Source of the DNA: Acidobacteriota bacterium | GTDB lineage: Bacteria > Acidobacteriota > Blastocatellia > Pyrinomonadales > Pyrinomonadaceae | Direction of reading: 5' to 3' | Length of the DNA: 49,721 nt | Assembly (NCBI GenBank): GCA_019247455.1 | Contig: JAFAOW010000046.1 | Span: 1-49,721, forward strand | Shown: one piece after another, positions 34,027-42,347 of the stretch | Numbering within the stretch: position 1 is the stretch's first letter | Layout of the letters: every line of letters starts with the position of its first letter | Translations under genes and position numbers: made by a program | Notes under the pieces: generated by a model | What the model saw: only the letters and a program-made list of their open reading frames with translations | Told to the model about the DNA's origin: nothing | Database searches by the model: none

Positions 34027-34121
34027 CCATCGGCGATGACCGATGGATCAGGTTCAGCCTTTTGATCAAGGATCAAGCAGCTGAATCCGATGTATTCAAC
34101 CGCTGCGACTATCAGGCGGTT
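34027..34121 (+). promoter_or_regulatory. structured 5' leader with three stem-loops (candidate cis-regulatory RNA)
   Basis: Hairpin 1: CCATCGG (34027-34033) with CCGATGG (34040-34046). Hairpin 2: GGTTCAGC...TTGATC (34051-34067) with GATCAAG...GCTGAATCC (34071-34088), a long, nearly continuous stem closing on AAG. Hairpin 3: AACCGC (34098-34103) with GCGGTT (34116-34121), ending nine bases before the ATG at 34131. I do not recognise a known riboswitch class. An alternative TTG start at 34062 would fall inside hairpin 2 and gives an unconvincing N-terminus. Confidence 0.5.
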
Positions 34122-34130
34122 CTGAGAAAA

Positions 34131-35645
34131 ATGGCAACTGAAGCTGCAGCGGTCGACGAGACCACCAAAGAGGGCTTCGTACGCGGCCTGGGCCTGCTCG
34201 ATTCGACGATGATCGTCGCCGGATCGATGATAGGGTCGGGTATCTTCATTGTCTCGGCCGACATTTCGCGTCAAGTCGGGTCGCCGGGTTGGCTCCTCGT
34301 CGTTTGGGTCATCACGGGCATTCTCACCATCTTTGGTGCCCTGTCTTACGGTGAGCTTGCCGCAATGATGCCGAAGGCGGGCGGCCAGTACGTTTATCTT
34401 CGCGAGGCCTACTCTCCATTCTGGGGCTTCCTTTTCGGCTGGACACTCTTTGCGGTCATCCAAACAGCGACCATTGCGGCAGTAGCCGTTGGGTTCGGTA
34501 GATACGGCGGCGTCCTCATTCCCTGGATATCGGAGACGAACTACTTGATCGCGCCCATTCGCATATCGTCGAGCTATGCTGTTTCGCTGTCGACTGCCCA
34601 GCTTGTCGGAATAGTGATGATCGTCCTGCTGACGTTCCTGAATACGCGGGGCCTTAAGCTTGGGAAGCTGATCCAAAACACTTTTACGTTTGCGAAGACT
34701 GGCTCGCTCATCGCGCTGATCGTCCTCGGCATTATCGTCGGCCTGGCTTGGCACGGTGATATTGCGGCGGCGAACTTTGGCGATCTGTGGACGGTCCGCG
34801 GTTCGCTGCAGGATGTCGGCGGCGGATTGACGGCGGCGGCCGCATTAGGCCTCTTTGTTGGTATCTGTGTCGCCCAAACGAACTCGTTATTTTCTGCGGA
34901 CGCCTGGAACAACGTCACGTATACGGCCGGCGAGGTGAAGGATCCCAAGCGGAATCTTCCACTATCGCTGCTTCTTGGGACAGGCCTTGTCATTACTCTT
35001 TACCTGCTCGCAAATGTCGCCTATTTAGTCACGCTGAAATTCGAGGCGATCCAGACGGTCCCATCAGACCGCGTTGCGACGGCGACGATGAGCGTGATCT
35101 TCGGTCCGGCCGGAGCCACTATAATGGCGGTCGCGATCCTTATCTCTACTTTCGGATGCAACAACGGGCTTATCCTCGCGGGCTCGCGCGCGTATTACGC
35201 GATGGCGAAGGATGGTTTGTTTTTCAAGAAAACCTCGAATCTCAATAGATTTCACGTGCCAGCCTGGAGCCTCGCGGTACAGGGCATCCTTGCCGCTGCG
35301 TACGTCCTGCCGCGTACCGTGAAGGCCGATGGTACATTCGGCAGCCTTTACAACGATCTTCTTACCTACGTTATTTCTGCCGAACTGATCTTCTATATCC
35401 TGACGATCATCGGCATATTCGTGCTCCGGTCGAAACAACCGAACGCGGAGCGCCCGTATAAAGCATTTGGATATCCGATCGTCCCGGCGATCTACGCGGC
35501 GGGAGCAGCTGTGATATTGGTAGTTCTGTTCGTATATCAGACGACCGCGACGTGGCCCGGCCTGTTGATAGTTTTGACTGGAGTGCCGGTCTACTTTATT
35601 TGGAGGAGCATGTCGTCAAAGCGCGGCGTGCCGGAACAGTCTTGA
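34131..35645 (+). CDS. APC-superfamily amino acid permease
   Basis: A 504-residue secondary transporter with about 12 membrane helices. The APC signature in helix 1 is GLLDSTMIVAGSMIGSGIFI (unwound Gly-Ser-Gly), followed by GALSYGELAAMMPKAGGQYV in helix 2 and the FSADAWNNVTYTAGEVKDPK segment around helix 6. SRAYYAMAKDGLFFKKTSNL marks the loop after helix 8. It resembles LAT-like and CAT-like exchangers. I started it at 34131 because the region upstream is structured RNA and encodes no plausible protein. A second APC gene follows after 29 bp, so they form a pair. The substrate is unknown; the nearby decarboxylase suggests aromatic amino acids, as inference. Confidence 0.93.
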   Translation: MATEAAAVDETTKEGFVRGLGLLDSTMIVAGSMIGSGIFIVSADISRQVGSPGWLLVVWVITGILTIFGALSYGELAAMMPKAGGQYVYLREAYSPFWGFLFGWTLFAVIQTATIAAVAVGFGRYGGVLIPWISETNYLIAPIRISSSYAVSLSTAQLVGIVMIVLLTFLNTRGLKLGKLIQNTFTFAKTGSLIALIVLGIIVGLAWHGDIAAANFGDLWTVRGSLQDVGGGLTAAAALGLFVGICVAQTNSLFSADAWNNVTYTAGEVKDPKRNLPLSLLLGTGLVITLYLLANVAYLVTLKFEAIQTVPSDRVATATMSVIFGPAGATIMAVAILISTFGCNNGLILAGSRAYYAMAKDGLFFKKTSNLNRFHVPAWSLAVQGILAAAYVLPRTVKADGTFGSLYNDLLTYVISAELIFYILTIIGIFVLRSKQPNAERPYKAFGYPIVPAIYAAGAAVILVVLFVYQTTATWPGLLIVLTGVPVYFIWRSMSSKRGVPEQS

Positions 35646-35674
35646 GTTTAGATTCAACACCTTAGGAGGTTTAG

Positions 35675-37534
35675 ATGTCACTATTTGCGACAAAACCAAT
35701 TTCCCGGATCATAGCCGAGGCGGAAGAGACGGGTGAGCATACTCTCAAAAAGACGTTGAGCGCCCTCGACCTTACGACCTTGGGCATCGGAGCGATCATC
35801 GGTACCGGAATCTTCGTGCTCACTGGCCAGGCGGCGGGTAAGCATGCCGGCCCGGCGGTCGTGATCTCGATGATCCTTGCGGGTGTAGTGAGCGCTTTCG
35901 CCGCGTTGTGCTACTCCGAATTTGCGGCGTCTGTCCCGATCTCGGGTTCAGCTTACGCGTACGGCTACGGAACACTCGGCGAGTTTGTCGCTTGGATCAT
36001 CGGATGGGACCTGATCCTCGAATACGCCTTCGGAGCGGCGACGGTTGCGGTCGGCTGGTCGGGATACGTCGTCAGTCTCTGCCAGACGCTTGGACTGAAT
36101 TTCCCGCTGTCGCTCAGCAAAGGGCCTTTCGATCCGCCTATCCAGGCAGCCGATGGAACAATGGTGCACGGGATCATTAATCTTCCGGGCCTTTTGATCG
36201 CGGTCGCGGTCACGCTGTTGCTCATTCGCGGCATCAAGGAGTCGGCGAGTTTCAACTCGGTCATCGTGATCGTAAAGGTCCTGGTCGTAGTCCTCTTTAT
36301 CATAGCCGGAATTGGCTACGTGAATAAGGGCAACATGGGGCTCGGCTGCACGGCCGGAACACCGGGCTGCGCGGAGTTCATGCCGTTCGGCTGGAGTGGT
36401 GTGATAACTGGGGCCGCGGTCATCTTTTTCGCGTACATCGGTTTTGACGCAGTGTCCACGGCGGCGCAGGAATCGCGTAACCCGCAACGGGATATGCCTA
36501 TCGGCATCATGGGTTCGCTGGCCATCTGCACGGTGCTTTACATTCTCGTGGCGGGAGTCATGGTCGGGCTCGTCGACTATAAAATGCTGACCAACGCCTC
36601 CGCGCCTCTGGCCACGGCTATTGACGAAGCTCTCAAGGCACAGCAGGGAACCACGATCGGCATCATGGGCAAGATCCTTGGCCTTTTCTCGACGTACATC
36701 ATTAAGATCGGCGCGGTGCTCGGGCTTTCATCGACGATGGTCGTCATGACGATGGGTCAGCCGCGCGTTTTCTACTCGATGTCTAAAGATGGATTGCTGC
36801 CCCCGTGGGCAGCTAAGATCCACCCTAGGTTCCAGACTCCGCACATCACAACGGCCATCACGGGGACGATCGTTGCAATTCTTGCAGGCTTGGTCCCGAT
36901 CAGTCTGCTTGGCGAATTGGTGTCGATCGGGACGCTCTTCGCATTTGTGATCGTAGGAACAGGCATCATCATCTTACGTTCGTCGAACCCGACGCTGAAC
37001 CGTCCGTTCAAGGTGCCGCTCTCGCCCGTCGTTCCCATCGGCTGCGTTCTGTCCGCCGCATTTCTCATGAACAGCCTTCCGCTCGATACGTGGATCCGGC
37101 TGATCGACTGGATGGCAATAGGCCTCGTGATCTATTTCGGCTACAGCTATACGCATAGCCGACTCGCCACAGAAGGTGTTGACGCCGATCAGCTTCCAAG
37201 CAATTACAAAGCACCGATCGCCGCAATGGTGGGTGTTCTGCTTGCTATCGCGCTGACCATCTATCAGGTAATGGCGCCTTCGTCTGGCCTGGGTCTCGGA
37301 CTCGATCCCGCCACAAAACCCGCCGACAACATAGCCATCAATATGGCGATCCGGCTGTTCGCCTGGATCCTGACAGCGGCGCTGGTCTTCATGCTGATGT
37401 ATGGCAAGAGTGCGGGGAAGGAGAGAGCATCGACTACCAGGACGATCGGCCTGGCCCTTTCCGCGATCAACATCGTCCTTTGGGCGGGCATTACATTCTG
37501 GTACTTCAAATACGTGCATAATCCCGGGATGTAG
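35675..37534 (+). CDS. cationic amino acid transporter-type APC permease
   Basis: A 619-residue permease of the CAT branch with about 14 helices, longer than its neighbour by two C-terminal helices. A perfect AGGAGG lies five bases before the ATG. Motifs: [20 protein letters not shown] (helix 1), [20 protein letters not shown] (helix 2), [20 protein letters not shown] (helix 6) and [20 protein letters not shown] (after helix 8). Eukaryotic and bacterial CATs move arginine, lysine or ornithine, but bacterial homologues also carry other amino acids. The preceding gene is a shorter APC permease; both are probably on one transcript. A palindromic element of the A-rich repeat class follows its stop codon. 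Confidence 0.94.
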   Translation: MSLFATKPISRIIAEAEETGEHTLKKTLSALDLTTLGIGAIIGTGIFVLTGQAAGKHAGPAVVISMILAGVVSAFAALCYSEFAASVPISGSAYAYGYGTLGEFVAWIIGWDLILEYAFGAATVAVGWSGYVVSLCQTLGLNFPLSLSKGPFDPPIQAADGTMVHGIINLPGLLIAVAVTLLLIRGIKESASFNSVIVIVKVLVVVLFIIAGIGYVNKGNMGLGCTAGTPGCAEFMPFGWSGVITGAAVIFFAYIGFDAVSTAAQESRNPQRDMPIGIMGSLAICTVLYILVAGVMVGLVDYKMLTNASAPLATAIDEALKAQQGTTIGIMGKILGLFSTYIIKIGAVLGLSSTMVVMTMGQPRVFYSMSKDGLLPPWAAKIHPRFQTPHITTAITGTIVAILAGLVPISLLGELVSIGTLFAFVIVGTGIIILRSSNPTLNRPFKVPLSPVVPIGCVLSAAFLMNSLPLDTWIRLIDWMAIGLVIYFGYSYTHSRLATEGVDADQLPSNYKAPIAAMVGVLLAIALTIYQVMAPSSGLGLGLDPATKPADNIAINMAIRLFAWILTAALVFMLMYGKSAGKERASTTRTIGLALSAINIVLWAGITFWYFKYVHNPGM

Positions 37535-37556
37535 GGCTGCGGGGTGTGCGAATTTC

Positions 37557-37594
37557 TGCCACGGAGAGAGGGAAGCTTCCTGATCTCTGTGGCA
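37557..37594. repeat. palindromic element TGCCACGGAGA/TCTCTGTGGCA, also terminator-like
   Basis: TGCCACGGAGA (37557-37567) pairs with TCTCTGTGGCA (37584-37594) over 11 positions with one G-U. An inner GGAAGCTTCC palindrome lies between, and TCTTTGT follows. It occupies most of the 67-bp gap between the CAT-type permease and the DASS transporter. The arms have the CACGGAGA/CTCTGTGG composition of short-period intergenic repeats and could also terminate transcription. Confidence 0.6.
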
Positions 37595-37601
37595 TCTTTG
37601 T

Positions 37602-39011
37602 ATGTATAAGTCGACCCTAAAATGGCTAGCAGTGCTTGGCGTTGGCGTTGCGATCTCGATCGTTCCGCCGCCCGAGGGGGTGACGCGACCGGCCTGGACA
37701 CTGCTCGCTATCTTCATCGCGACGATCGTTGGCTCGATCCTCCAGCCTTTAACCGGGAGCGCGGTGGTGCTGCTTGGCGTTACGGCCACCGTAGTCTTCG
37801 GTGCGCTCAAGCCTTTTGACGCGCTGAAAGGATATGCGGACCCGGTGGTCTGGATCGTCCTATCGGCGTTTTTCGTTTCGACCGCTGTTATCAAGACAGG
37901 GTTGGGACGCAGGGTAGCGCTTCAGTTCATTCGGCTGCTCGGGCGAAATACCTACGGGCTGAGCTATGCGCTTGTCGCGACCGACTTCGTGCTCGCCTCG
38001 GTCGTTCCGTCTAACGGCGCGCGCAATGGCGGCATCATTATTCCCATAGCGGTTTCGGTCAGCGAGAGCTATGACTCGCGGCCCGAAGATGGTACCGCTA
38101 GCCGCCTCGGCGAATATTTGATGTATCTGCTCTACCAGTGCGAGGTGGTCATTGGCGCGACATTCCTCACAGGACACGCCGGGAATTTTGTCATGCAAAA
38201 GCTTGCTCGCGAAACGGCGGGCATCGAGCTGACGTACTTCAGCTGGTTTGCGGCGGCGATCATTCCCGCGCTGATCTCACTCGCGGTCATTCCTGCATTC
38301 ATTTATCGATTCTTTCCACCCGAGGTGAAGGCCACGCCCGCAGCGGCCAGCTTTGCTTCCGACGAACTCACAAAGATGGGCCCCGTCACCCGTGACGAGC
38401 GGATACTGATCGGGACGCTTGTCGGCGTAATATTCCTGTGGACGATGCAGGGAAGGCTGCACTCGATCGATCCCGCGATCATCGCGCTCGGCGGTATTGG
38501 GTTCCTGCTCCTGACAAAAGTCGTGACCTGGATGGAGCTAATGGGCGAGAAGAACGCATGGTCGACCTTCATCTGGTATGGCGGCCTGGTGAATATGGCT
38601 GCCGCGCTCGGTGACACGGGCGTTACTAAACTCTTTGCCGAATCTGTTGCGGGCTACACCACCGGAATGACTTGGATGGCAGCCCTCGCTGTCCTCCTCC
38701 TTGTTTACTTTTACGCGCACTATCTGTTTGCCTCAGTGACAGCGCACGCCCTTGCGATGTACGTGCCTTTCCTATTGGTCACGCTGACGGCAGGTGCACC
38801 GGCTGGACTAGCTGTTCTATTTCTAAGTTACTTTGCAACTCTGAGCGCGAGCCTGACGCATTTTGGAACGACGCCCGGACCTATCTACTTTGGGACCGGT
38901 TACGCGAAGCAAGGCCGCTGGTGGACGATCGGCCTCATGGCGTCCATCGTGAACCTCGCCGTCTGGTCAACCGTCGGACTCGGCTGGTGGAAGCTGCTGG
39001 GTTGGTGGTGA
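37602..39011 (+). CDS. DASS-family anion:Na+ symporter (SLC13/CitT-like)
   Basis: A 469-residue transporter with about 12 hydrophobic segments. The family signatures are the first hairpin SNGARNGGIIIPIAVSVSES (a variant of the SNT motif) and the C-terminal LSASLTHFGTTPGPIYFGTG, which together form the dicarboxylate and sodium sites. WIVLSAFFVSTAVIKTGLGRR and VNMAAALGDTGVTKLFAESV are typical of the plastid/bacterial 2-oxoglutarate-malate translocator branch (DiT1/CitT, COG0471). It probably carries di- or tricarboxylates. It begins seven bases after a palindromic element, and its stop codon is immediately followed by the left inverted repeat of the IVP cassette. Confidence 0.92.
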   Translation: MYKSTLKWLAVLGVGVAISIVPPPEGVTRPAWTLLAIFIATIVGSILQPLTGSAVVLLGVTATVVFGALKPFDALKGYADPVVWIVLSAFFVSTAVIKTGLGRRVALQFIRLLGRNTYGLSYALVATDFVLASVVPSNGARNGGIIIPIAVSVSESYDSRPEDGTASRLGEYLMYLLYQCEVVIGATFLTGHAGNFVMQKLARETAGIELTYFSWFAAAIIPALISLAVIPAFIYRFFPPEVKATPAAASFASDELTKMGPVTRDERILIGTLVGVIFLWTMQGRLHSIDPAIIALGGIGFLLLTKVVTWMELMGEKNAWSTFIWYGGLVNMAAALGDTGVTKLFAESVAGYTTGMTWMAALAVLLLVYFYAHYLFASVTAHALAMYVPFLLVTLTAGAPAGLAVLFLSYFATLSASLTHFGTTPGPIYFGTGYAKQGRWWTIGLMASIVNLAVWSTVGLGWWKLLGWW

Positions 39012-39031
39012 TAAAAACTCAAAACGTAAAA
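39012..39031 (+). repeat. left 20-bp inverted repeat of IVP cassette
   Basis: TAAAAACTCAAAACGTAAAA begins on the base after the DASS stop codon. Its exact reverse complement is at 39469-39488. It runs into the heptamer array at 39027-39054. Confidence 0.85.
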
Positions 39032-39054
39032 CCTAAAACCTAAAACCTAAAACC
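39027..39054 (+). repeat. tandem heptamer TAAAACC x4
   Basis: Four exact consecutive copies of TAAAACC (39027-39033, 39034-39040, 39041-39047, 39048-39054), ending five bases before the ATG of the four-helix-bundle gene. The unit is one base change from the complement of a TTTAGGG telomere-type repeat; resemblance only. Confidence 0.9.
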
Positions 39055-39059
39055 AAATT

Positions 39060-39431
39060 ATGTCTGACAAAACTCCCGTGTTCGATATAACCCAGCGGTC
39101 ATTCGACTTCGCTACGCGGATAGTTAAACTTTGCCGATATCTTGAAAAAAAGAGCGACGTCAGTCGGACTTTGATCAGTCAGCTACTCGACGCAGGAACC
39201 TCTGTTGGAGCTAACCTAGAAGAGGCGGAGGCCGGACAAAGTAGAAGGGATTTTGTTCACAAAAACGCCATCGCCCTTAAGGAGGCTCGCGAAACACGCT
39301 ACTGGCTACGACTCATAATCGCAACCTATGAATTTGAGGGGGCAATACTAGGTAGGTTCCATCATTTGATCGACGAAGCGGGTCAGATTTCAAAGATCGT
39401 CGCCAAAATAATGATAAACACGCAAAAATAA
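39060..39431 (+). CDS. four-helix-bundle protein (23S rRNA intervening-sequence protein family)
   Basis: A 123-residue helical protein of the S23/IVP family (TIGR02436), recognised by FDFATRIVKLCRYLEKKSDV, LISQLLDAGTSVGANLEEAE, QSRRDFVHKNAIALKEARET and YWLRLIIATYEFEG. Its relatives are encoded in intervening sequences inside 23S rRNA genes of some bacteria or, as Avd, form the pentameric partner of reverse transcriptase in diversity-generating retroelements. Neither an rRNA gene nor a reverse transcriptase is in this window. The gene is more A-rich than its neighbours and lies inside a 477-bp cassette bounded by perfect 20-bp inverted repeats. It probably forms a homopentamer that binds nucleic acid; the function of solitary members is unknown. 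Confidence 0.9.
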   Translation: MSDKTPVFDITQRSFDFATRIVKLCRYLEKKSDVSRTLISQLLDAGTSVGANLEEAEAGQSRRDFVHKNAIALKEARETRYWLRLIIATYEFEGAILGRFHHLIDEAGQISKIVAKIMINTQK

Positions 39432-39456
39432 AGGCCGTCCGGTACAAAGACGACCT
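39432..39456 (+). terminator. hairpin after IVP gene
   Basis: AGGCCGTC (39432-39439) pairs with GACGACCT (39449-39456) over seven of eight positions, directly after the TAA stop, followed by a T-rich stretch (ATTTTACATTTTACG). It is terminator-like and lies inside the cassette. Confidence 0.45.
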
Positions 39457-39468
39457 CCGAATTTTACA

Positions 39469-39488
39469 TTTTACGTTTTGAGTTTTTA
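39469..39488 (-). repeat. right 20-bp inverted repeat of IVP cassette
   Basis: TTTTACGTTTTGAGTTTTTA is the exact reverse complement of 39012-39031. Its last three bases are the stop codon of the convergent PpiD-like gene. Confidence 0.85.
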
Positions 39489-41465
39489 GTTGTCCCCTCC
39501 CGGAACGCCGGGCAGCGGCTCGTCGATCTTGTCGAGTACGTCCTTATAGACCTTGATCGAACCGTCCTTCTCCATCCGCTGCCTTACGTCAGCAAGATAA
39601 TCCGAATAAACGTCAGCGCGCCTCTTGTTGAGCATCTGTTCCAGCAGGCCGCTGCGCTGCTTGGCAAAATCCGCCATGTTGGCGTCCTCGCGCTTGGTCA
39701 CGCCCACGACGTACCAATTGTCGCCAACCTTGAGCGGCATCTTGGTAACCTCATCCTGCTTGAGCGCGTAAACGGCATCCTCGAGCGCCTCGCTCGTTCC
39801 GGCAGATGCACCCTCTCCAAGCGGGGAACCCAAGACAAAACTCTTCTGATCCTTGGCCGTCATGCCTTTCGCGGTAGCGGCGGCTGCAAGTCCGGCGGCG
39901 TTCGGCGCACCAGCCGCGATCGCTTTTGCGATCTCCTCGACCTGAGCGGCAGCCTTTTCGATCTTCACAACGTCTACGATCTGGGCCTTGACCTCATCGA
40001 ACTCCGCATCCCGCGGCTCTTTTCTGTCGGCTAGCATCGGCACGGCAAATCCGTTCTGGATCGGCGTCTTGTCGCCCACATCACCCACCGTTTCGAGCGG
40101 AGCGATGCCATCCTCGAACTGCTGCGAGATACCTATATTCGGTACGTCGTCGCCCGGCTTCACATAGCCGGTCTCCTTGATCATGTCTGCGACGCTCATA
40201 TTCGCCTGCGAGGCGAAATCGGAAGCTACTTTCTGAATGTCCTTTGACTGTTTTAAGGCGTCGTCGACCTTCTGAGCCAGCTCGGCAGCGACGGCGTAAC
40301 CCCGGCGGTTGCGAAGCGAGACTTCGATCTCCTTCTTGGCCTGCTCATAGGTCTTCGGCACGGCGTCGCCGCGACGAAGGATAAAGTAGCGTCCCTGATA
40401 GCTGATGGGCTCTGTGATCTCGCCGGGCTGCATCTTGAGCAGACGCTGATAAGGATCGTCAGGCTTGTTGAGATTTTCACGGACGGGACCTGGCAGCTTC
40501 CCGCCGGATGGCGCCGTTGCCGGATTTTCCGACATACCCTTGGCCTTGTCAGCGAATGCCTGTTCGCTCACAGCAGGTCCGCCTTTTTTGAGCTGCTGAA
40601 CGATATCCATCGCCTTCGCCTGGACCTGCGGATCCATTTCCGGTTTTGCTACGCGAAGCACTATTTCTTGGCCCAGTACCCCGAGCATTTTTTTGTCCGG
40701 AGCAAGTGCGTCGTACTCGGCTTTGATGTCCGCCTCAGGTATTTGAAGCTTTTCGCCCAGCTTGGAGGTGCTGATGAAAATGTATTTGATCTTCTTCTGC
40801 GGAACGGAGATGTAGTAGCTTGCCTTGTTCTTTTCAAAGTAGTCGCGAAGCTCTTGTTCCGTGGGCGTTATCGTCTTTGCCACGTCGGAGCTGTTCACCG
40901 AGACGTAGGAAAGGTCGAATTTCGTATTCTTCCGCTGAAAGTCGCTGAGAACCTCCTCCTCAGACACGCTTACACCTGAGGTCAGGAATGCCTCGAGCTT
41001 CTTAGAGCTGATCTCGTCACGAACGCTCTGCTCATAGGCACCGATACTGCCGAACTGTTCCTTTACGTTCTGTTCATACACGGCCTGGTCCCACGGTTTC
41101 CCCTCTTGCGAGAATTGATTCTTGATATAGGCCGATACTTCCGCATCGCTCGCTGTCAGTCCCAGTCGCTCCGCTTCGACGCGGGCGATGCGGCTGCCGA
41201 TCATTCCCTCGAGCAGCATAGACGCCGGGAAACTCATACTTTGTCCGAATTGGCTGAAGTTCTCCTTCTGCCGGACGATCTCCCCGACGGTTATCTTGTT
41301 GCCGGAAACGGACGCGACCGTTTCGTCGCTGTGCGACGGGTCCTCGCCAGCTTTCGAGCTAATGGAATTGCGATTCCACAGCACAAGGCTGACGACCATC
41401 AGGATGGCGAAAATAAGCAGAACGAAATTACGCGTCTTCTCGAGGCGGTTAAAAAACTTAAGCAT
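39486..41465 (-). CDS. PpiD/SurA-like peptidylprolyl isomerase
   Basis: A 659-residue periplasmic chaperone anchored by one N-terminal helix (FVLLIFAILMVVSLVLW, residues about 14-31). The SurA-N/PpiD-type helical domain follows (VASVSGNKITVGEIVRQKEN to about residue 200). A parvulin-type PPIC domain lies near residues 265-380, with GGKLPGPVREN, LLKMQPGEITEPISYQGRYF and ILRRGD. A second PPIC-like segment occurs near 545-610 (GMTAKDQKSFVLGSPLGEGA then DNWYVVGVTKRED). PpiD-like proteins act at the Sec translocon exit on newly exported outer-membrane proteins. A cyclophilin gene is divergently placed. Its stop codon lies inside the right repeat of the IVP cassette. Confidence 0.9.
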   Translation of the reverse strand: MLKFFNRLEKTRNFVLLIFAILMVVSLVLWNRNSISSKAGEDPSHSDETVASVSGNKITVGEIVRQKENFSQFGQSMSFPASMLLEGMIGSRIARVEAERLGLTASDAEVSAYIKNQFSQEGKPWDQAVYEQNVKEQFGSIGAYEQSVRDEISSKKLEAFLTSGVSVSEEEVLSDFQRKNTKFDLSYVSVNSSDVAKTITPTEQELRDYFEKNKASYYISVPQKKIKYIFISTSKLGEKLQIPEADIKAEYDALAPDKKMLGVLGQEIVLRVAKPEMDPQVQAKAMDIVQQLKKGGPAVSEQAFADKAKGMSENPATAPSGGKLPGPVRENLNKPDDPYQRLLKMQPGEITEPISYQGRYFILRRGDAVPKTYEQAKKEIEVSLRNRRGYAVAAELAQKVDDALKQSKDIQKVASDFASQANMSVADMIKETGYVKPGDDVPNIGISQQFEDGIAPLETVGDVGDKTPIQNGFAVPMLADRKEPRDAEFDEVKAQIVDVVKIEKAAAQVEEIAKAIAAGAPNAAGLAAAATAKGMTAKDQKSFVLGSPLGEGASAGTSEALEDAVYALKQDEVTKMPLKVGDNWYVVGVTKREDANMADFAKQRSGLLEQMLNKRRADVYSDYLADVRQRMEKDGSIKVYKDVLDKIDEPLPGVPGGDN

Positions 41466-41624
41466 TACTCAAATACCGGGCCTTATTGGTGATTATTGCC
41501 TATAGGGACAAACCCTAAGTTTAACAAAAAGCCCCATCGAATCAAACGCAAGGCCGCTACGGACCGGAACTGTAGTACGCGCGATAGGCTTTACTTGTTT
41601 TGCGGATTTCCTGAATATAGACCT

Positions 41625-42320
41625 GTGCTCAAGACGTCATTGCAGATCATTTTGATGCTGTTCGCTGGGGTTTTAGCTTGCTTTGCCCAAAATCCGACGC
41701 CGACCCCGAAACCCGGGACATCCCCTTCTCCCGAAACAAAAAAGAATGAGCGGCCCGCTCCGACACCGGCAGCCGAGCCTTTCGACACGGCCGATGTGAA
41801 GACGATGGCCTCAAAATGCGCCCGGATCGAGACAGAGGCGGGCGACATTGAGCTGGAATTCTACCCTGAGAGTGCTCCTGAATCGGTCCGTAATTTCCTC
41901 AATCTTACGGCGACCGGAATGCTCGACACGACCACATTCAGCCGCGTCGTACCTGATTTTGTGATCCAGGGAGGCGATCTGTATACGCGCACCGACAAAG
42001 TGACGTATGCGATCGGTCAGCGGGCGCGTAAGGTTGTTCCCGACGAGCCGAATAAGATCCTTCACGAACGCGGGATCATCTCAATGGCCCGGCTCGATGA
42101 GCCGAATACTGCCACAACCAATTTCTTTATCCTGATTAAGGAGGCTCCCTATCTCGACGGAAAGTTCGCCGCGTTTGGAAGAGTTACGAAAGGAATGGAT
42201 ATCGTTGACGCTATTAACAAAGCGCCCGTGACTGACGAAAAACCGGAGAAACCTGTGAGGATCAAGAGGGCGATCGTGCTTACCTGCGGCCCTCAGAGTG
42301 CAAGCTTCAGCTTGTTCTGA
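41625..42320 (+). CDS. exported cyclophilin-type peptidylprolyl isomerase
   Basis: A 231-residue protein if started at the GTG at 41625, which yields a clean signal peptide (LKTSLQIILMLFAGVLACFA); an upstream ATG at 41496 would add 43 residues without such a feature. A Pro/Thr-rich linker precedes the cyclophilin domain. The catalytic Arg lies in TTFSRVVPDFVIQGGD, and the substrate pocket residues are in ISMARLDEPNTATTNFFILI and PYLDGKFAAFGRVTKGMDIV. It would catalyse cis-trans proline isomerisation in the periplasm, next to a PpiD-like foldase transcribed the other way. This pairing of two prolyl isomerases suggests an envelope protein-folding locus. Confidence 0.9.
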   Translation: MLKTSLQIILMLFAGVLACFAQNPTPTPKPGTSPSPETKKNERPAPTPAAEPFDTADVKTMASKCARIETEAGDIELEFYPESAPESVRNFLNLTATGMLDTTTFSRVVPDFVIQGGDLYTRTDKVTYAIGQRARKVVPDEPNKILHERGIISMARLDEPNTATTNFFILIKEAPYLDGKFAAFGRVTKGMDIVDAINKAPVTDEKPEKPVRIKRAIVLTCGPQSASFSLF

Positions 42321-42347
42321 GGCGCGCGAGATCGTGCGCTAGTTGAC

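Noticed and set aside
34062-34130. TTG start extending the APC permease by 23 residues
   Set aside because: The extension lies within the long hairpin of the leader and gives a polar, non-conserved-looking N-terminus; the ATG at 34131 directly precedes the usual start of the family.
36974-37894. 306-residue minus-strand frame spanning the permease/DASS junction
   Set aside because: It overlaps two well-supported transporter genes and an intergenic palindrome, with no recognisable domain.
37602-39011. Assignment of the DASS gene as a sulfate permease (SulP)
   Set aside because: No STAS domain, and the SNGARNGG and THFGTTPGP motifs are those of the SLC13/DASS group.
39060-39431. Diversity-generating retroelement accessory gene (Avd)
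   Set aside because: No reverse transcriptase, template/variable repeat pair or variable protein is in the window, so a DGR is not supported here, only the family resemblance.
41496-41624. Upstream ATG for the cyclophilin gene
   Set aside because: It adds 43 basic, Cys-containing residues ahead of a clear signal peptide; the GTG at 41625 is better.
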